Shown here piece by piece: positions 1 to 8,957 of a stretch of DNA of 56,872 nt. Each line of letters starts with the position of its first letter. The stretch's first letter is position 1. The position numbers were made by a program, and so were the translations under genes. Source of the stretch: Stieleria mannarensis (lineage in GTDB: Bacteria > Planctomycetota > Planctomycetia > Pirellulales > Pirellulaceae); NCBI RefSeq assembly GCF_014154935.1, contig NZ_JACEHH010000057.1, positions 1 to 56,872 on the forward strand. Reading direction: 5' to 3'. Under the pieces are notes generated by a model. It saw only the letters and a program-made list of their open reading frames with translations, was not told the origin of the DNA and made no database searches.

Positions 1-1
1 A

Positions 2-61
2 GGACTGGTGGGGGTCGTGATTTATGCTATCGGCTTGGTAACGGGTTTCTGGCAACCGTAG
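2..61 (+). CDS. C-terminal end of a membrane protein (partial, cut by window edge)
   Basis: Frame 2 of the plus strand reads a hydrophobic tail (GLVGVVIYAIGLVTGFWQP) ending in a TAG stop at 59-61. The composition is that of a last transmembrane helix. A copy of a dispersed intergenic palindrome begins right at the stop, and in this genome such palindromes sit in gaps between genes, which supports a gene end here. Only 19 residues are visible, so the family cannot be named. Confidence 0.4.
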   Translation, partial: GLVGVVIYAIGLVTGFWQP

Positions 62-97
62 CGGAACTCGCCAAGAGTTTCGCTCCCTAGCGGAAGA
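58..97. repeat. Degenerate copy of the GTAGCGGAA-CGCCAAG intergenic repeat
   Basis: Positions 58-82 match the repeat core seen intact at 39192-39218 at about 21 of 25 positions, sharing GTAGCGGAA, CGCCAAG and TTTCG. The same family forms the 42-bp tandem array at 6001-6118 in the opposite orientation. It lies directly after the gene ending at 61. Confidence 0.55.
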
Positions 98-199
98 TAC
101 GCGTTCCCAGTGGGCCGAAACGAGAACCAAAAGTGATCCGTTTCAAACCGCTCGATCGCCTGGATGCCGAGACCGCCAAGCCCGTTTCTGCGGTTCATC

Positions 200-514
200 T
201 TAGCGCGGGTAAGCACCGTCAATGCCCGCCGCGACCGTCACGCAACCAGCAAGGGCCAGGATGATCGCATGCGTCCAGGTAAACGTTTTCGTACGTGCGC
301 AATCGATGACGGTGGCGGCGGCAACGATCAGAAACATCAACGAGCAAGCCGACATGATCGACGAGCCAACCGCTGGCATCAGATCGTACAGTTTTGCATT
401 CGTGCTCGGATCGACAAACGACGAACCGAAAAACCGTATCAACCACCCCGCGACTCCGGTCGCAGCGGACACGAGTGCGAGTCGGATGTAGAGCGGATAC
501 TGTCGCCGTTCCAC
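200..514 (-). CDS. Small multi-pass membrane protein, unknown function
   Basis: A 104-residue hydrophobic protein with about three predicted membrane segments: residues ~9-28 (LALVSAATGVAGWLIRFFG), ~45-68 and ~78-96. I chose the GTG at 514 rather than the TTG one codon upstream, because a purine-rich GAGGGGG Shine-Dalgarno sequence lies 8 bases before it. No catalytic motif or known family is recognised. It is separated by about 100 bases from the SHD1 protein on the same strand. Length, hydrophobic pattern and ribosome site make a real gene likely. The function is open. Confidence 0.55.
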   Translation of the reverse strand: MERRQYPLYIRLALVSAATGVAGWLIRFFGSSFVDPSTNAKLYDLMPAVGSSIMSACSLMFLIVAAATVIDCARTKTFTWTHAIILALAGCVTVAAGIDGAYPR

Positions 515-615
515 CAATCGGCCCCCTCAGTCGTCAAACTCGTTTGCAACACCGTTTCTGCACCGAACCCACGGCTACCCCTCACCTTCTTAACGACGTT
601 TGATAGATCTGCGTT

Positions 616-1974
616 CTAATGAATCGCATTCAGCTCCAGCATGAACTGCTCGACCTCACGCATCGCAGGCTGGCCCTGTTTGATTTCCAAGAGACCGGCG
701 CGTCCTCGTGTTGGCATGATTGTCCCTGGACCACCAAATGCTTCCCAACTGTCGGCAGCAACACTCTCGGTAAGCAGATGGATGAACGAACTCGTTTCGG
801 GCACTGGAAGCTTCACGGCAAACCGTTTTGAGGAGAGTGTCTTCTCGGCTTCATTCGAATCCATGACGATGAGCTTTTTGCCGTCCTCGACCCAAGTGCA
901 GTCCACCTGCGAGAGCAAGAGGTCGAGCGCATCCTTGGCGGAAACGCTTTCCAGGTGAATGCTGCTTTTGTATCGAGTCTTCGACAGATCCAGTCCCACT
1001 TGAGAGAGTTTCGCCGACGGCTCGATGGGGACGTTGATCTGTTGGCTGATCGAGTCAAGGATCTCAGTGATGGGGGCGGTTTCCATGGACACGGTGACAG
1101 CGGTCAAGTCCAAGCGATGCTTGAATACATGCGGCATCGATTTGATCTTCAGTGTCTTTACAAGCTGGCGGTGGACATCGGGAGATTGTGTGATGACGTA
1201 TTTGTCAACGAGGTAAGGAATTGCATTCACCGTGCCTCGGCCACCCAGATGCTCCCAGCTTTGCGGAGATACCCTTTGACTGAGTTGTTGGATGACTGCG
1301 TCGCGGTCAAAAAGAGGTCCCGCCCCGCCCCGCCCTCGTGGCGTCGGTATGCGATAGAACCTTGTGTCAGCGAAGCGTCTTTCGAGTGCTTCCTTGGAAG
1401 TCAACACGAGCGCGGTCTGAGTCGTGCACCACGACAAATCGAGGCCATTGAGCGCATCATCCAATTGGTCTTGAAGGCTTGCGTGCCCCTTGGCGAGATT
1501 CACTTGCGTCTCGGTACCAAACCCGATGCTTTCCATTGCACGGATGTCGAGGAACACAGGGATTGGTAGTAACTGCTGGAGTTCGGTGAGTCCGATTTCC
1601 GCGGACGGCAACGGAGCTCCCGTGATTGTTTTGGCGAGGGCGATGCCGGTTGCGACGGGCGTGCGTTTTGTCCGCGGAGTGCGTCCCGCCAAAAAAGCTC
1701 GATCTTGAGCGCTCAATCGTTCGATGGGCACAGAGATGTCTTTCCCATCCTTCAAACGCAGCTTCACCTCGCCGTTATCCGAACCAAGCAATTCCGCCGT
1801 CACTGAGAATTTCCCGGTGACGTCGCGCCAAACGCGAGTGCTGGGATCTTGCGCATTTGCCTGTGCGGCAGCAACAAGGAACAAAGTGATCGATGCAATG
1901 ACGCAGTGTTTCGCTGCCCGAAAATGCAGGTGCCGTATTCGTGCCATTCTTTCGTCGATTGCTGGGATTCGCAT
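616..1974 (-). CDS. Secreted SHD1-domain protein with duplicated STN-like modules
   Basis: A 452-residue exported protein. The signal peptide (about residues 10-42, hydrophobic core ASITLFLVAAAQA, cleavage near ANA-QD) fits better if translation starts at Met10 (position 1947) than at Met1. Residues ~47-96 form an SHD1 domain (VWRDVTGKFSVTAELLG..., ending in SAQDRAFLAG), which is common in planctomycete secreted proteins. The rest appears to be two related halves. Each has a short alpha/beta module like the STN domain of secretins, followed by a segment with the signature SWEHLGGRGT (first half) or SWEAFGGPGT (second half). It lies 60 bases downstream of the kinase-WD40 gene on the same strand, so the two may be co-transcribed. 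The ligand and role are unknown. Confidence 0.8.
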   Translation of the reverse strand: MRIPAIDERMARIRHLHFRAAKHCVIASITLFLVAAAQANAQDPSTRVWRDVTGKFSVTAELLGSDNGEVKLRLKDGKDISVPIERLSAQDRAFLAGRTPRTKRTPVATGIALAKTITGAPLPSAEIGLTELQQLLPIPVFLDIRAMESIGFGTETQVNLAKGHASLQDQLDDALNGLDLSWCTTQTALVLTSKEALERRFADTRFYRIPTPRGRGGAGPLFDRDAVIQQLSQRVSPQSWEHLGGRGTVNAIPYLVDKYVITQSPDVHRQLVKTLKIKSMPHVFKHRLDLTAVTVSMETAPITEILDSISQQINVPIEPSAKLSQVGLDLSKTRYKSSIHLESVSAKDALDLLLSQVDCTWVEDGKKLIVMDSNEAEKTLSSKRFAVKLPVPETSSFIHLLTESVAADSWEAFGGPGTIMPTRGRAGLLEIKQGQPAMREVEQFMLELNAIH

Positions 1975-2034
1975 GACAGGATTTTCTCGTGCTGGTGGGG
2001 GGCGGATTGTACCGTTTTCGGATCGCCACGATAC

Positions 2035-5000
2035 TTAAAGATCAGGTAGCGCCAACGCCTCTTTAACGCCCGGCGGCAAGACACTCAAGAAGACTAGATG
2101 TTGATGAGCACTGCGCAAGCGATCTCTTGCCTCAGCTGACGTGGGACGCATCTTGCATATCCATGCACTGTGGAACGCTATTGCGAACCATTCTTCCACT
2201 TCGAGTCCTTCATCACTTTCTTCGAGTATTTCATCACAGCGTTGCTGGTGCCACGACGCTCGCGGGCGGCCAATGTGAGATCTGTAGGCAAGTGCACTGA
2301 TTGGGAGATTCGCCCCCGCGATCGGTGTCGCATCCCAAATCCTCAGGGTTTCGTCTTCGCCACAAGACGCGAGTTGCCGTCCATCATGGCGAAAACGAAG
2401 ACTGGTAACCGCGCCCTGATGACCTTGAAGGGTCAACAGTTCGCTTCCACCAATTCCCACGCCGGAGTCCGGGGTATCGCGATCGACTTCCCTTAGCTCC
2501 CAGAGTTTGATTGAACCATTGCGATCCGCTGAAGCGAATCGGTTGCCACCATGATCCGAGGCGATACTTGTCACCGCAGTTTTGTGCCCCGCGATTGTTT
2601 CGAGTTCACGCCCAGTCTTTGCGTCCCAAACGACCAGAGTCCCCTGATTGTCCCCGGTCAAAACAAGGTTGCCTGAAGCGTTGAAACAAACACCGGTGAA
2701 TAATGTGGGTGAAGAGGAATGCAGACTCGCGATGATGGAACGCACATCAAAGGTCACCAGTTCTTTGCCGGATGAGACATCCCACAACCGCATCGAACCG
2801 TAGTTGATGGTGACTAACTCGCTGCCCGACGGGCTAAAACACATTTGGTAGACGTTGCCAGTCTTTGACCGATCCAACGCTCTCAACTTTCTGCCCGTTT
2901 GGACATCCCACACCAACAGGCCATCCTCGCCTGTTGACGCTGTCGCAATCCGAGAGCCCTGAGGACTCAATCTTACCATCACGTCGCTTTTTCGTTGGAT
3001 GTCGGCTCTTCCGAGCACCGTTTCTGTATGAGTGTTCCACCACTTGACGACATAGCTGAGTCCCGGTCCGGTGTGCTCGGTGGTGGCAGCGACGCAAGTA
3101 CCGTCTGAGCGATAGGCGAGGTCACGAATCTTGTAAATTTGCCCCAGCGGTTTGCGCGTTGTCTTAGGATATTCGAACTCTCGAAGATCATATTGATTGA
3201 GATCGAACTCTGTGATTGTGCTCGAGTCACTCAGAAAGGAAATTGCTTGCTTCTTGGGGCTGAAACCAAGGCAGCCGCGAACTAAATGCGGCTGAAAATC
3301 ACGCGAGTACTCATTCGTCTTGAATTCGACATCGCGCATGACGACGGCTGTCTCGTCGCCGCCGACCGAGTTCCAGATCTTCAGCGTTTGGTCCTGTCCC
3401 CAAGAAAGGAGGCGGTGGCCATGCGGACTGAAGCAAACTCCATTGACCGGTCCGTCGTGGCCAGCAAGCAATCTCGGCAGCAAATGTCCGCTCTCATCCC
3501 AAATGCCGATCACTCCATCGAAGCCTCCCGCGGCGATGAACGATCCGTCTGGACTGATGGAAACCGAACGAGTCTCGCCGGACTGAATCGTTGTTCGCTC
3601 AGTCCCCGTCACCAAGTTCCACAGACTTATTCCCCTGGCTGACGAACTCGCCACGGTAGTTCCGTCTGGACTGAAAGACAGGTTCGTTGCCGCGCGGACG
3701 TCAAGAATACTTTCAACAGTGCCTTCCTCACTTGTTGCTTGTGCGTTCCACAGCTTTAGTCCATTGGAGTTTGCCAGTGCGATGTATTTTCCCTCGGGGC
3801 TGAACCCAACGTAGTGACTGTAGGCGACATTGAACAAGTCTTTCATCCCCGCGTCTTGTCCGCCGAACCTTGCGAATTCTTCCCCCGTATCGGCATTCCA
3901 TATGGTGATTCCGTCGTTAATGTTGTTCGCTGCCAAGTACTTCCCATCCGGACTGAATTGGACACAGGGATTGCCTCGAAAGAACTTGCTGAGCGTCTCG
4001 ATCTCAAATTGTTCTGCTTTGTCCCACTGCTCTTCAAAGCGTTCTCCGTCAGAAGAATTGAGGTTCCAGATCGAGATTACCCCGTCACCTGAAATCGAAG
4101 CAATCCGTCCTCCATCTGGGCTGCAGGAAACGCTGACACTTGCCCCCTCGCGACGAATCAGAGACTTTCCGGTGATCGCATCCCAAATGATCAATTCATT
4201 TCTCGATCCGGAAACAATTCGTTCGCCGTTGGGGCTGTAGCATGCCGACAGCACGGGGCTGGTGTGGCCGTACAGTGATACTTCACTACCTCGAAATCGC
4301 CTGTTGCAGTAGTGCCATTCGAAGTTGTCTCGGTATTCAGCGGGAATCTGATGCAACACACGTCGCGCCTCCCCGGCTCGTCCGGCATCCCAACGGGCAT
4401 TGGCCAGTTGAAACTTTGCTGCGGCAGCCTCCGCTTTTGCAAGCTCCTCATTTTCATTTGCCCGATTCGCCTCCAGCCTTTTTTGCTCCGCCTCCGCGTC
4501 TGCCCGATTTCCCTGTTCGATGGCTCGGCGTTCGTTGGCTTTTGCCTGTTGATAGTTTTTGCGTGCGAGATGCCACATGGTCCCCGTGCCGGCTAACCCA
4601 GCCAACAGCAAACAAAGCATCGTACTGGCTGCTAGGTATCTCACTCGGTGTTTGCGGAAAGACTTCTGAAGCTGGTACTTGAAGCTCGGAGGCCTCGCTT
4701 CGATTGCTTCATTCTTTAGGAAACGCTGAACATCATCTGCCAAAGCCGCCGCAGTGTCGTACCTCCGATTTCTATCTTTCTCCAAGGCCTTCATTGCGAT
4801 CCAGTCGAGATCGCCCTTAAGAATGACGGTCAATCGTCGTGGATCCGTTCGACGCTGCTGGGATATCCCCGTGAGGGCATCCCCGGAATCGCTCAGCCGA
4901 ATGCTTGGGCGAGGAGGATCCGCTTCTCGGATCAAAGCCAAGATGCGGTCAAAGGCGTTGCAGCGGATTTCGTCCGCAGTAATCGGGGTGGAACCGGTCA

Positions 5001-5970
5001 AAAGTTCGTAAAGAACCACCCCCAGAGAATAGACATCCGTCCGCGTGTCAATATCCAGAGAGCTCAACTCAGCTTGCTCGGGACTCATGTAAGCAAGCGT
5101 CCCCACAATTTGGCCGTGTTGAGTGAACAGCGTTCGGTCGGTTAGTCGGGTCGCTGCGTGCATTGCTTTGGCCAAACCGAAATCAATGACTTTGACCGTC
5201 GGCTTTCCATCATCCAGCGTCACCAACACGTTCGACGGCTTGATATCCCGATGCACGATCCCTTTTGCATGAGCGTGCTGGATGGCGCGACAAGTTTGAA
5301 CAAAGAGTTCCAATCGATCTTCGGGCGAAAGTTTGTTCTTGTCGCAGTGTTCCGAGATCGGGACCCCCTTGACCCACTCCATGACAAAGTACGGCCGACC
5401 GGTATTCGTAACACCGGCGTCAAACACTTTTGCAATGTGTTGATGCTCCATCATCGCAAGGGCTTGCCGCTCGGCCTCAAAACGAGCCAGAATTTCTTTC
5501 GTTGGTGTGTCGGTGTTGATGACCTTGACTGCGACGCGACGGATAACTGGTTCGGTCTGCTCGGCCAAAAAGACTTGTCCCATTCCGCCACGCCCCAGGG
5601 GCTGCAGAATCTTGTACGGACCGACACGCGTTAGAAGCTCGATTTCTTTTGAATTCGCGATGTCTTTCGACGCGAACGCCGTTTCAGGCAATTCGTCAAA
5701 GGTCGATGACCGAAGCCGCCTCCTAACGGAAGTGAATGCCTTGGCGACCACTTCTGGTTGATCTGAAAATCGAGCTTCGTATTCCACCGTCGACGGCGGT
5801 TGGTGACTCTTGAAGCGATATTCCAATTCGATGTCCAAAAGTGATCGCAGCAATTGAACTCGGTCACCCGTCTTCAACTCGGCCAACAGCGACTCAATTG
5901 GTAATGGATGGCCGTCACGCCATGATGCTTCAAAGCGATCGCACAGCTCTTCAAATTCTGAATTGCCCAC
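2035..5970 (-). CDS. Membrane-anchored Ser/Thr protein kinase with C-terminal WD40 propellers
   Basis: A receptor-like kinase of about 1311 residues (numbering below counts from an alternative TTG two codons upstream). After a helical N-terminal region (~1-118), the kinase domain spans ~119-425: glycine loop GRGGMGQVF, VAVK with Lys151, HRDIKPSN (Asp244), DFG at 265-267, and MSPEQAE. All catalytic residues are present. A transmembrane helix (~447-467) and a charged coiled coil (~471-530) precede about a dozen WD40 repeats (GHTSPV..., IWDAITG, LRIWDA) running almost to the C-terminus. The architecture is typical of planctomycetes: cytoplasmic kinase, with the propeller possibly a ligand or partner platform. 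The gene directly follows the T6SS operon on the same strand, separated only by a repeat array. Its GC content is clearly lower than that of the operon, so a functional link is not established. No good ribosome site decides between the GTG and TTG starts. Confidence 0.93.
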   Translation of the reverse strand: MGNSEFEELCDRFEASWRDGHPLPIESLLAELKTGDRVQLLRSLLDIELEYRFKSHQPPSTVEYEARFSDQPEVVAKAFTSVRRRLRSSTFDELPETAFASKDIANSKEIELLTRVGPYKILQPLGRGGMGQVFLAEQTEPVIRRVAVKVINTDTPTKEILARFEAERQALAMMEHQHIAKVFDAGVTNTGRPYFVMEWVKGVPISEHCDKNKLSPEDRLELFVQTCRAIQHAHAKGIVHRDIKPSNVLVTLDDGKPTVKVIDFGLAKAMHAATRLTDRTLFTQHGQIVGTLAYMSPEQAELSSLDIDTRTDVYSLGVVLYELLTGSTPITADEIRCNAFDRILALIREADPPRPSIRLSDSGDALTGISQQRRTDPRRLTVILKGDLDWIAMKALEKDRNRRYDTAAALADDVQRFLKNEAIEARPPSFKYQLQKSFRKHRVRYLAASTMLCLLLAGLAGTGTMWHLARKNYQQAKANERRAIEQGNRADAEAEQKRLEANRANENEELAKAEAAAAKFQLANARWDAGRAGEARRVLHQIPAEYRDNFEWHYCNRRFRGSEVSLYGHTSPVLSACYSPNGERIVSGSRNELIIWDAITGKSLIRREGASVSVSCSPDGGRIASISGDGVISIWNLNSSDGERFEEQWDKAEQFEIETLSKFFRGNPCVQFSPDGKYLAANNINDGITIWNADTGEEFARFGGQDAGMKDLFNVAYSHYVGFSPEGKYIALANSNGLKLWNAQATSEEGTVESILDVRAATNLSFSPDGTTVASSSARGISLWNLVTGTERTTIQSGETRSVSISPDGSFIAAGGFDGVIGIWDESGHLLPRLLAGHDGPVNGVCFSPHGHRLLSWGQDQTLKIWNSVGGDETAVVMRDVEFKTNEYSRDFQPHLVRGCLGFSPKKQAISFLSDSSTITEFDLNQYDLREFEYPKTTRKPLGQIYKIRDLAYRSDGTCVAATTEHTGPGLSYVVKWWNTHTETVLGRADIQRKSDVMVRLSPQGSRIATASTGEDGLLVWDVQTGRKLRALDRSKTGNVYQMCFSPSGSELVTINYGSMRLWDVSSGKELVTFDVRSIIASLHSSSPTLFTGVCFNASGNLVLTGDNQGTLVVWDAKTGRELETIAGHKTAVTSIASDHGGNRFASADRNGSIKLWELREVDRDTPDSGVGIGGSELLTLQGHQGAVTSLRFRHDGRQLASCGEDETLRIWDATPIAGANLPISALAYRSHIGRPRASWHQQRCDEILEESDEGLEVEEWFAIAFHSAWICKMRPTSAEARDRLRSAHQHLVFLSVLPPGVKEALALPDL

Positions 5971-6000
5971 GGTCAAGTCTCGGGGGAGCGTCTAAGTTCG

Positions 6001-6118
6001 GTGGCCGAAAGGCTTGGCGGCTTCCGCTACGGAGCGTTCGGGAGTGGCGAAAGCCTTGGCGGCTTCCGCTACGGAGCGTTCGGGGGTGGCGAAAGCCTTG
6101 GCGGCTTCCGCTACGACG
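6001..6118. repeat. Tandem array of a 42-bp repeat (about three copies)
   Basis: The core CTTGGCGGCTTCCGCTAC occurs at 6013-6030, 6055-6072 and 6097-6114, an exact period of 42 bases, linked by GGAGCGTTCGGGnGTGGCGAAAG. The last copy supplies the clpV stop codon (TAG, bottom strand 6111-6113). The same core occurs in inverse orientation at 39192-39229 and in degenerate form at 58-82, so this is a dispersed intergenic repeat that has multiplied here. Confidence 0.85.
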
Positions 6119-8912
6119 ACGCGGCGGGGTCTTCGCTGACAACGTTGTAGACGAATTCATCGTCCTGCATGTCGATCGCGATCTCGGCGATCGTTGAACT
6201 GGTGGCCAAACTGGACAGGACTTGCGAGGACAGTTCCGGTAGCAGGGACTTGTTCAAGATGTGATCGACGTTGCGAGCCCCGGTGTCGACTTCGGTGCAG
6301 CGGGCGCGGATGCCGTCGACGACCGCGTCGGTGTACGTGAACCGTGCACCATAGCTGTCGGCCACGCGGCGCTGGACCTTGCCAAGCTTGAGCCGCACGA
6401 TCTTGCTCATCACGTCGTCGCTGAGGGGGTAGTACGGAATCACGCTGGTTCGTCCCAGGAATGCCGGTTTGAAGGTTTTGAGCAACTCGGGGAATACGGC
6501 TTCCAAAAATCCGTCGGCATCGGGCATCGTTTCATCGTCGGCGCAAAGGCTTTTGATCAGGTCGGTCCCGGCATTGGTGGTCATGATGATGACGGTGTTT
6601 TTGAAGTCGATGTCGCGCCCCTCGCCGTCTTTCATGCATCCTTTGTCAAACACCTGGTAAAAGATGTCTTGGACGCCAGGGTGAGCCTTTTCGACTTCGT
6701 CCAACAACACCACCGAATACGGTTTGCGGCGCACCGCTTCGGTCAACACGCCGCCTTCGCCATAGCCGACGTAACCGGGAGGCGATCCCATCAACAGCGA
6801 AACCTTGTGCTCCTCTTTGAATTCCGACATGTTGATCGTGGTCATGTTTTGCTCGCCGCCATACAGCAGGTTGGCCAGCGTGATCGCCGTTTCCGTCTTG
6901 CCGACGCCGCTGGTGCCGGCCAACAGGAACACGCCGATGGGCATCCGGGGGTCACGTAGTTGGGCTCGGCTGGTGCGAATGCTTTGGGCGATCCGGTCGA
7001 GGGCGTGCGACTGGCCGACGATGGATTCTTCCATCAGTTCTTTCAGATTCAGCACGGTGTTGATTTCGTTGCTGACCATCCGCCCGACGGGGATGCCTGT
7101 CCAGGCGGCGACGGTTTCCGCGATCGCACCCGAATCAACGCATGGAAATAGCAGGGGGGTTTCCCCTTGAACCTTCTTGAGTTCCTTTTCCGATGCCACC
7201 AGTTCCTTTCGCCAGGCTTGCAGCTCTTCTTCGGTCGGCGCGGCGGGTTCGTCTGCGGCCGCTTTGTCCGCTGTTTTTTCGGCGGGTTTCGCATCCTTGG
7301 CGGCGGCGTTCTTGTCCTTCGTCGCCTCCCCCGGTGACTCCTCTTTCTGTTCCGCATTCCAGCGTTCGGGAGAGTCTTTATCCAGCCGCTTGCGCAGGTC
7401 AATGATTTTGGCCAGCAGTTCCTTTTCCGTTTCCCATTGCTCATTGAGCGCGACCAGCTGTTCTTCCACCGCGGCTTTGGCTTCTTCGGCGGCCACGATG
7501 TCGTCGGCGTGATCCATCCCGGTTTGTTCTTCGCGGCGGAGGATGCGTAGTGACACGTCCAGTTGGTCGCGGCGGCGGGTGGCGTCTTCGATCGCCGGCG
7601 GCGTCGCCGATTGGCTCAATTGGATCCGAGCGCAGGCGGTGTCGAGCAGACTGACCGATTTGTCGGGCAGTTGTCGTCCGGTGATGTAGCGATTGGACAG
7701 CTTGACGGCCTCGACGACGGCGTCGTTCATGATCCGGACATGGTGGTGGTTTTCCAGCGTGTCGACCAAACCACGCATCATTTCGACCGCCGTCGGTTCG
7801 TCGGGTTCATCGACCTTGACGACTTGAAACCGTCGCGCGAGTGCGGCGTCTTTTTCAAAGTACTTTTTGTATTCCGCCCAAGTCGTCGCGGCGACGGTTC
7901 GCAATTCACCCCGAGCGAGCGCGGGCTTGAGCAGGTTGGCCGCATCGCCCTGCCCGGCCTGGCCGCCGGCGCCGATCATCGTGTGGGCTTCGTCGATGAA
8001 CAGGATGATCGGTGTGGGCGATCCCTTGACTTCGTCGATCACCCCACGCAAACGATTTTCGAATTCGCCCTTCATTCCCGCACCGGCTTGTAACAGCCCG
8101 AGATCGAGGGTGCGGATGCGAACGTTGCGAATCGATTCGGGGACGTCGCCGGCGGCAACCCGCAGGGCGAATCCTTCGACGACTGCCGTTTTTCCAACAC
8201 CGGCTTCACCGGTCAGAATGGGATTGTTTTGCCGCCGGCGGGTCAGGATGTCGATGATTTGGCGGATTTCGGGATCGCGTCCGAGCACCGGGTCGATCTG
8301 ACCGGCTTCGGCGCGGCTGGTCAAATCGATCGTGAACTGATCCAGCGACGGTGTTTTGGTCGGGCTGGCGGACGGCTTGGCCGGGTCACCTGCTTGGCGA
8401 GGCGCGGCGGCGCCGGCCGCCATCGGGATCTGGGATTCTTCGCTGTCGGCCAGCAGCGTGCCAAAATCTTGAATGATCGCATCGCCGTTGATTTCATCGA
8501 ACTCGTCCGATGCATCGCGGGCCAGCGGCCGCAGCGTCGTGGAGGTCAACAGCGCGACCAGCAGGTGTCCCGAGCGGACTTTAGCGACGCCATGATCGAC
8601 CGAACCGAACAACCAGGCTTCGCGAATCAGGTCGACGACGTTGGGGGACAGTGCGGGCGGTCGACCGTTGCCGGTTTTGAATTTATCGATCGCTTTGTTC
8701 AGGTCCGCCATCAGCGTCGCGACATCGACCCCCGAAGCTTTGCAAGCGATCACAAAGTCGGACTTGTCGTTCTCGGCCAACTTGAGCAACCAGTGCTCGA
8801 TTTCGATGTTGTAATTGGTTCGCGAAAGACACAGCCCCGCGGCCGCTTCGAGGGCGCCACGGCAGGTGTCGTTCAGCTTCCCGACGAGTTCTTTCAGATT
8901 GATTTGTGCCAT
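6111..8912 (-). CDS. clpV: T6SS sheath-disassembly AAA+ ATPase ClpV/TssH
   Basis: A 933-residue Hsp100 protein that strips and recycles contracted TssB/TssC sheath in the cytoplasm. An N-terminal Clp repeat domain (~1-160) is followed by two AAA+ modules. Walker A of the first is GEAGVGKT with Lys241, and Walker B is IILFIDEAH (302-310). Walker A of the second is GTSGVGKT with Lys672, with VVLLDEVEKAH further on. The middle coiled-coil region carries an unusual Lys/Ala/Glu-rich low-complexity stretch at about 520-560 that typical ClpV and ClpB proteins lack. The T6SS context distinguishes it from ClpB. It is the last gene of the T6SS operon, 45 bases after tssG, and its stop codon lies inside the 42-bp repeat array. 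Confidence 0.95.
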   Translation of the reverse strand: MAQINLKELVGKLNDTCRGALEAAAGLCLSRTNYNIEIEHWLLKLAENDKSDFVIACKASGVDVATLMADLNKAIDKFKTGNGRPPALSPNVVDLIREAWLFGSVDHGVAKVRSGHLLVALLTSTTLRPLARDASDEFDEINGDAIIQDFGTLLADSEESQIPMAAGAAAPRQAGDPAKPSASPTKTPSLDQFTIDLTSRAEAGQIDPVLGRDPEIRQIIDILTRRRQNNPILTGEAGVGKTAVVEGFALRVAAGDVPESIRNVRIRTLDLGLLQAGAGMKGEFENRLRGVIDEVKGSPTPIILFIDEAHTMIGAGGQAGQGDAANLLKPALARGELRTVAATTWAEYKKYFEKDAALARRFQVVKVDEPDEPTAVEMMRGLVDTLENHHHVRIMNDAVVEAVKLSNRYITGRQLPDKSVSLLDTACARIQLSQSATPPAIEDATRRRDQLDVSLRILRREEQTGMDHADDIVAAEEAKAAVEEQLVALNEQWETEKELLAKIIDLRKRLDKDSPERWNAEQKEESPGEATKDKNAAAKDAKPAEKTADKAAADEPAAPTEEELQAWRKELVASEKELKKVQGETPLLFPCVDSGAIAETVAAWTGIPVGRMVSNEINTVLNLKELMEESIVGQSHALDRIAQSIRTSRAQLRDPRMPIGVFLLAGTSGVGKTETAITLANLLYGGEQNMTTINMSEFKEEHKVSLLMGSPPGYVGYGEGGVLTEAVRRKPYSVVLLDEVEKAHPGVQDIFYQVFDKGCMKDGEGRDIDFKNTVIIMTTNAGTDLIKSLCADDETMPDADGFLEAVFPELLKTFKPAFLGRTSVIPYYPLSDDVMSKIVRLKLGKVQRRVADSYGARFTYTDAVVDGIRARCTEVDTGARNVDHILNKSLLPELSSQVLSSLATSSTIAEIAIDMQDDEFVYNVVSEDPAASS

Positions 8913-8957
8913 GGTTCAGTCAAGCGTCGTAGGACAGAGAAGGAGACATCATATGTT

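Noticed and set aside
22..222. 66-codon minus-strand frame
   Set aside because: It reads through the dispersed palindrome at 58-97 (LGEFRYG) and overlaps the better-supported membrane protein gene; no ribosome site was seen.
6111..8912. ClpB as an alternative name for the Hsp100 ATPase
   Set aside because: The gene is the last of a full T6SS operon, immediately after tssG, which fits ClpV; the chaperone ClpB would be expected outside such a context.
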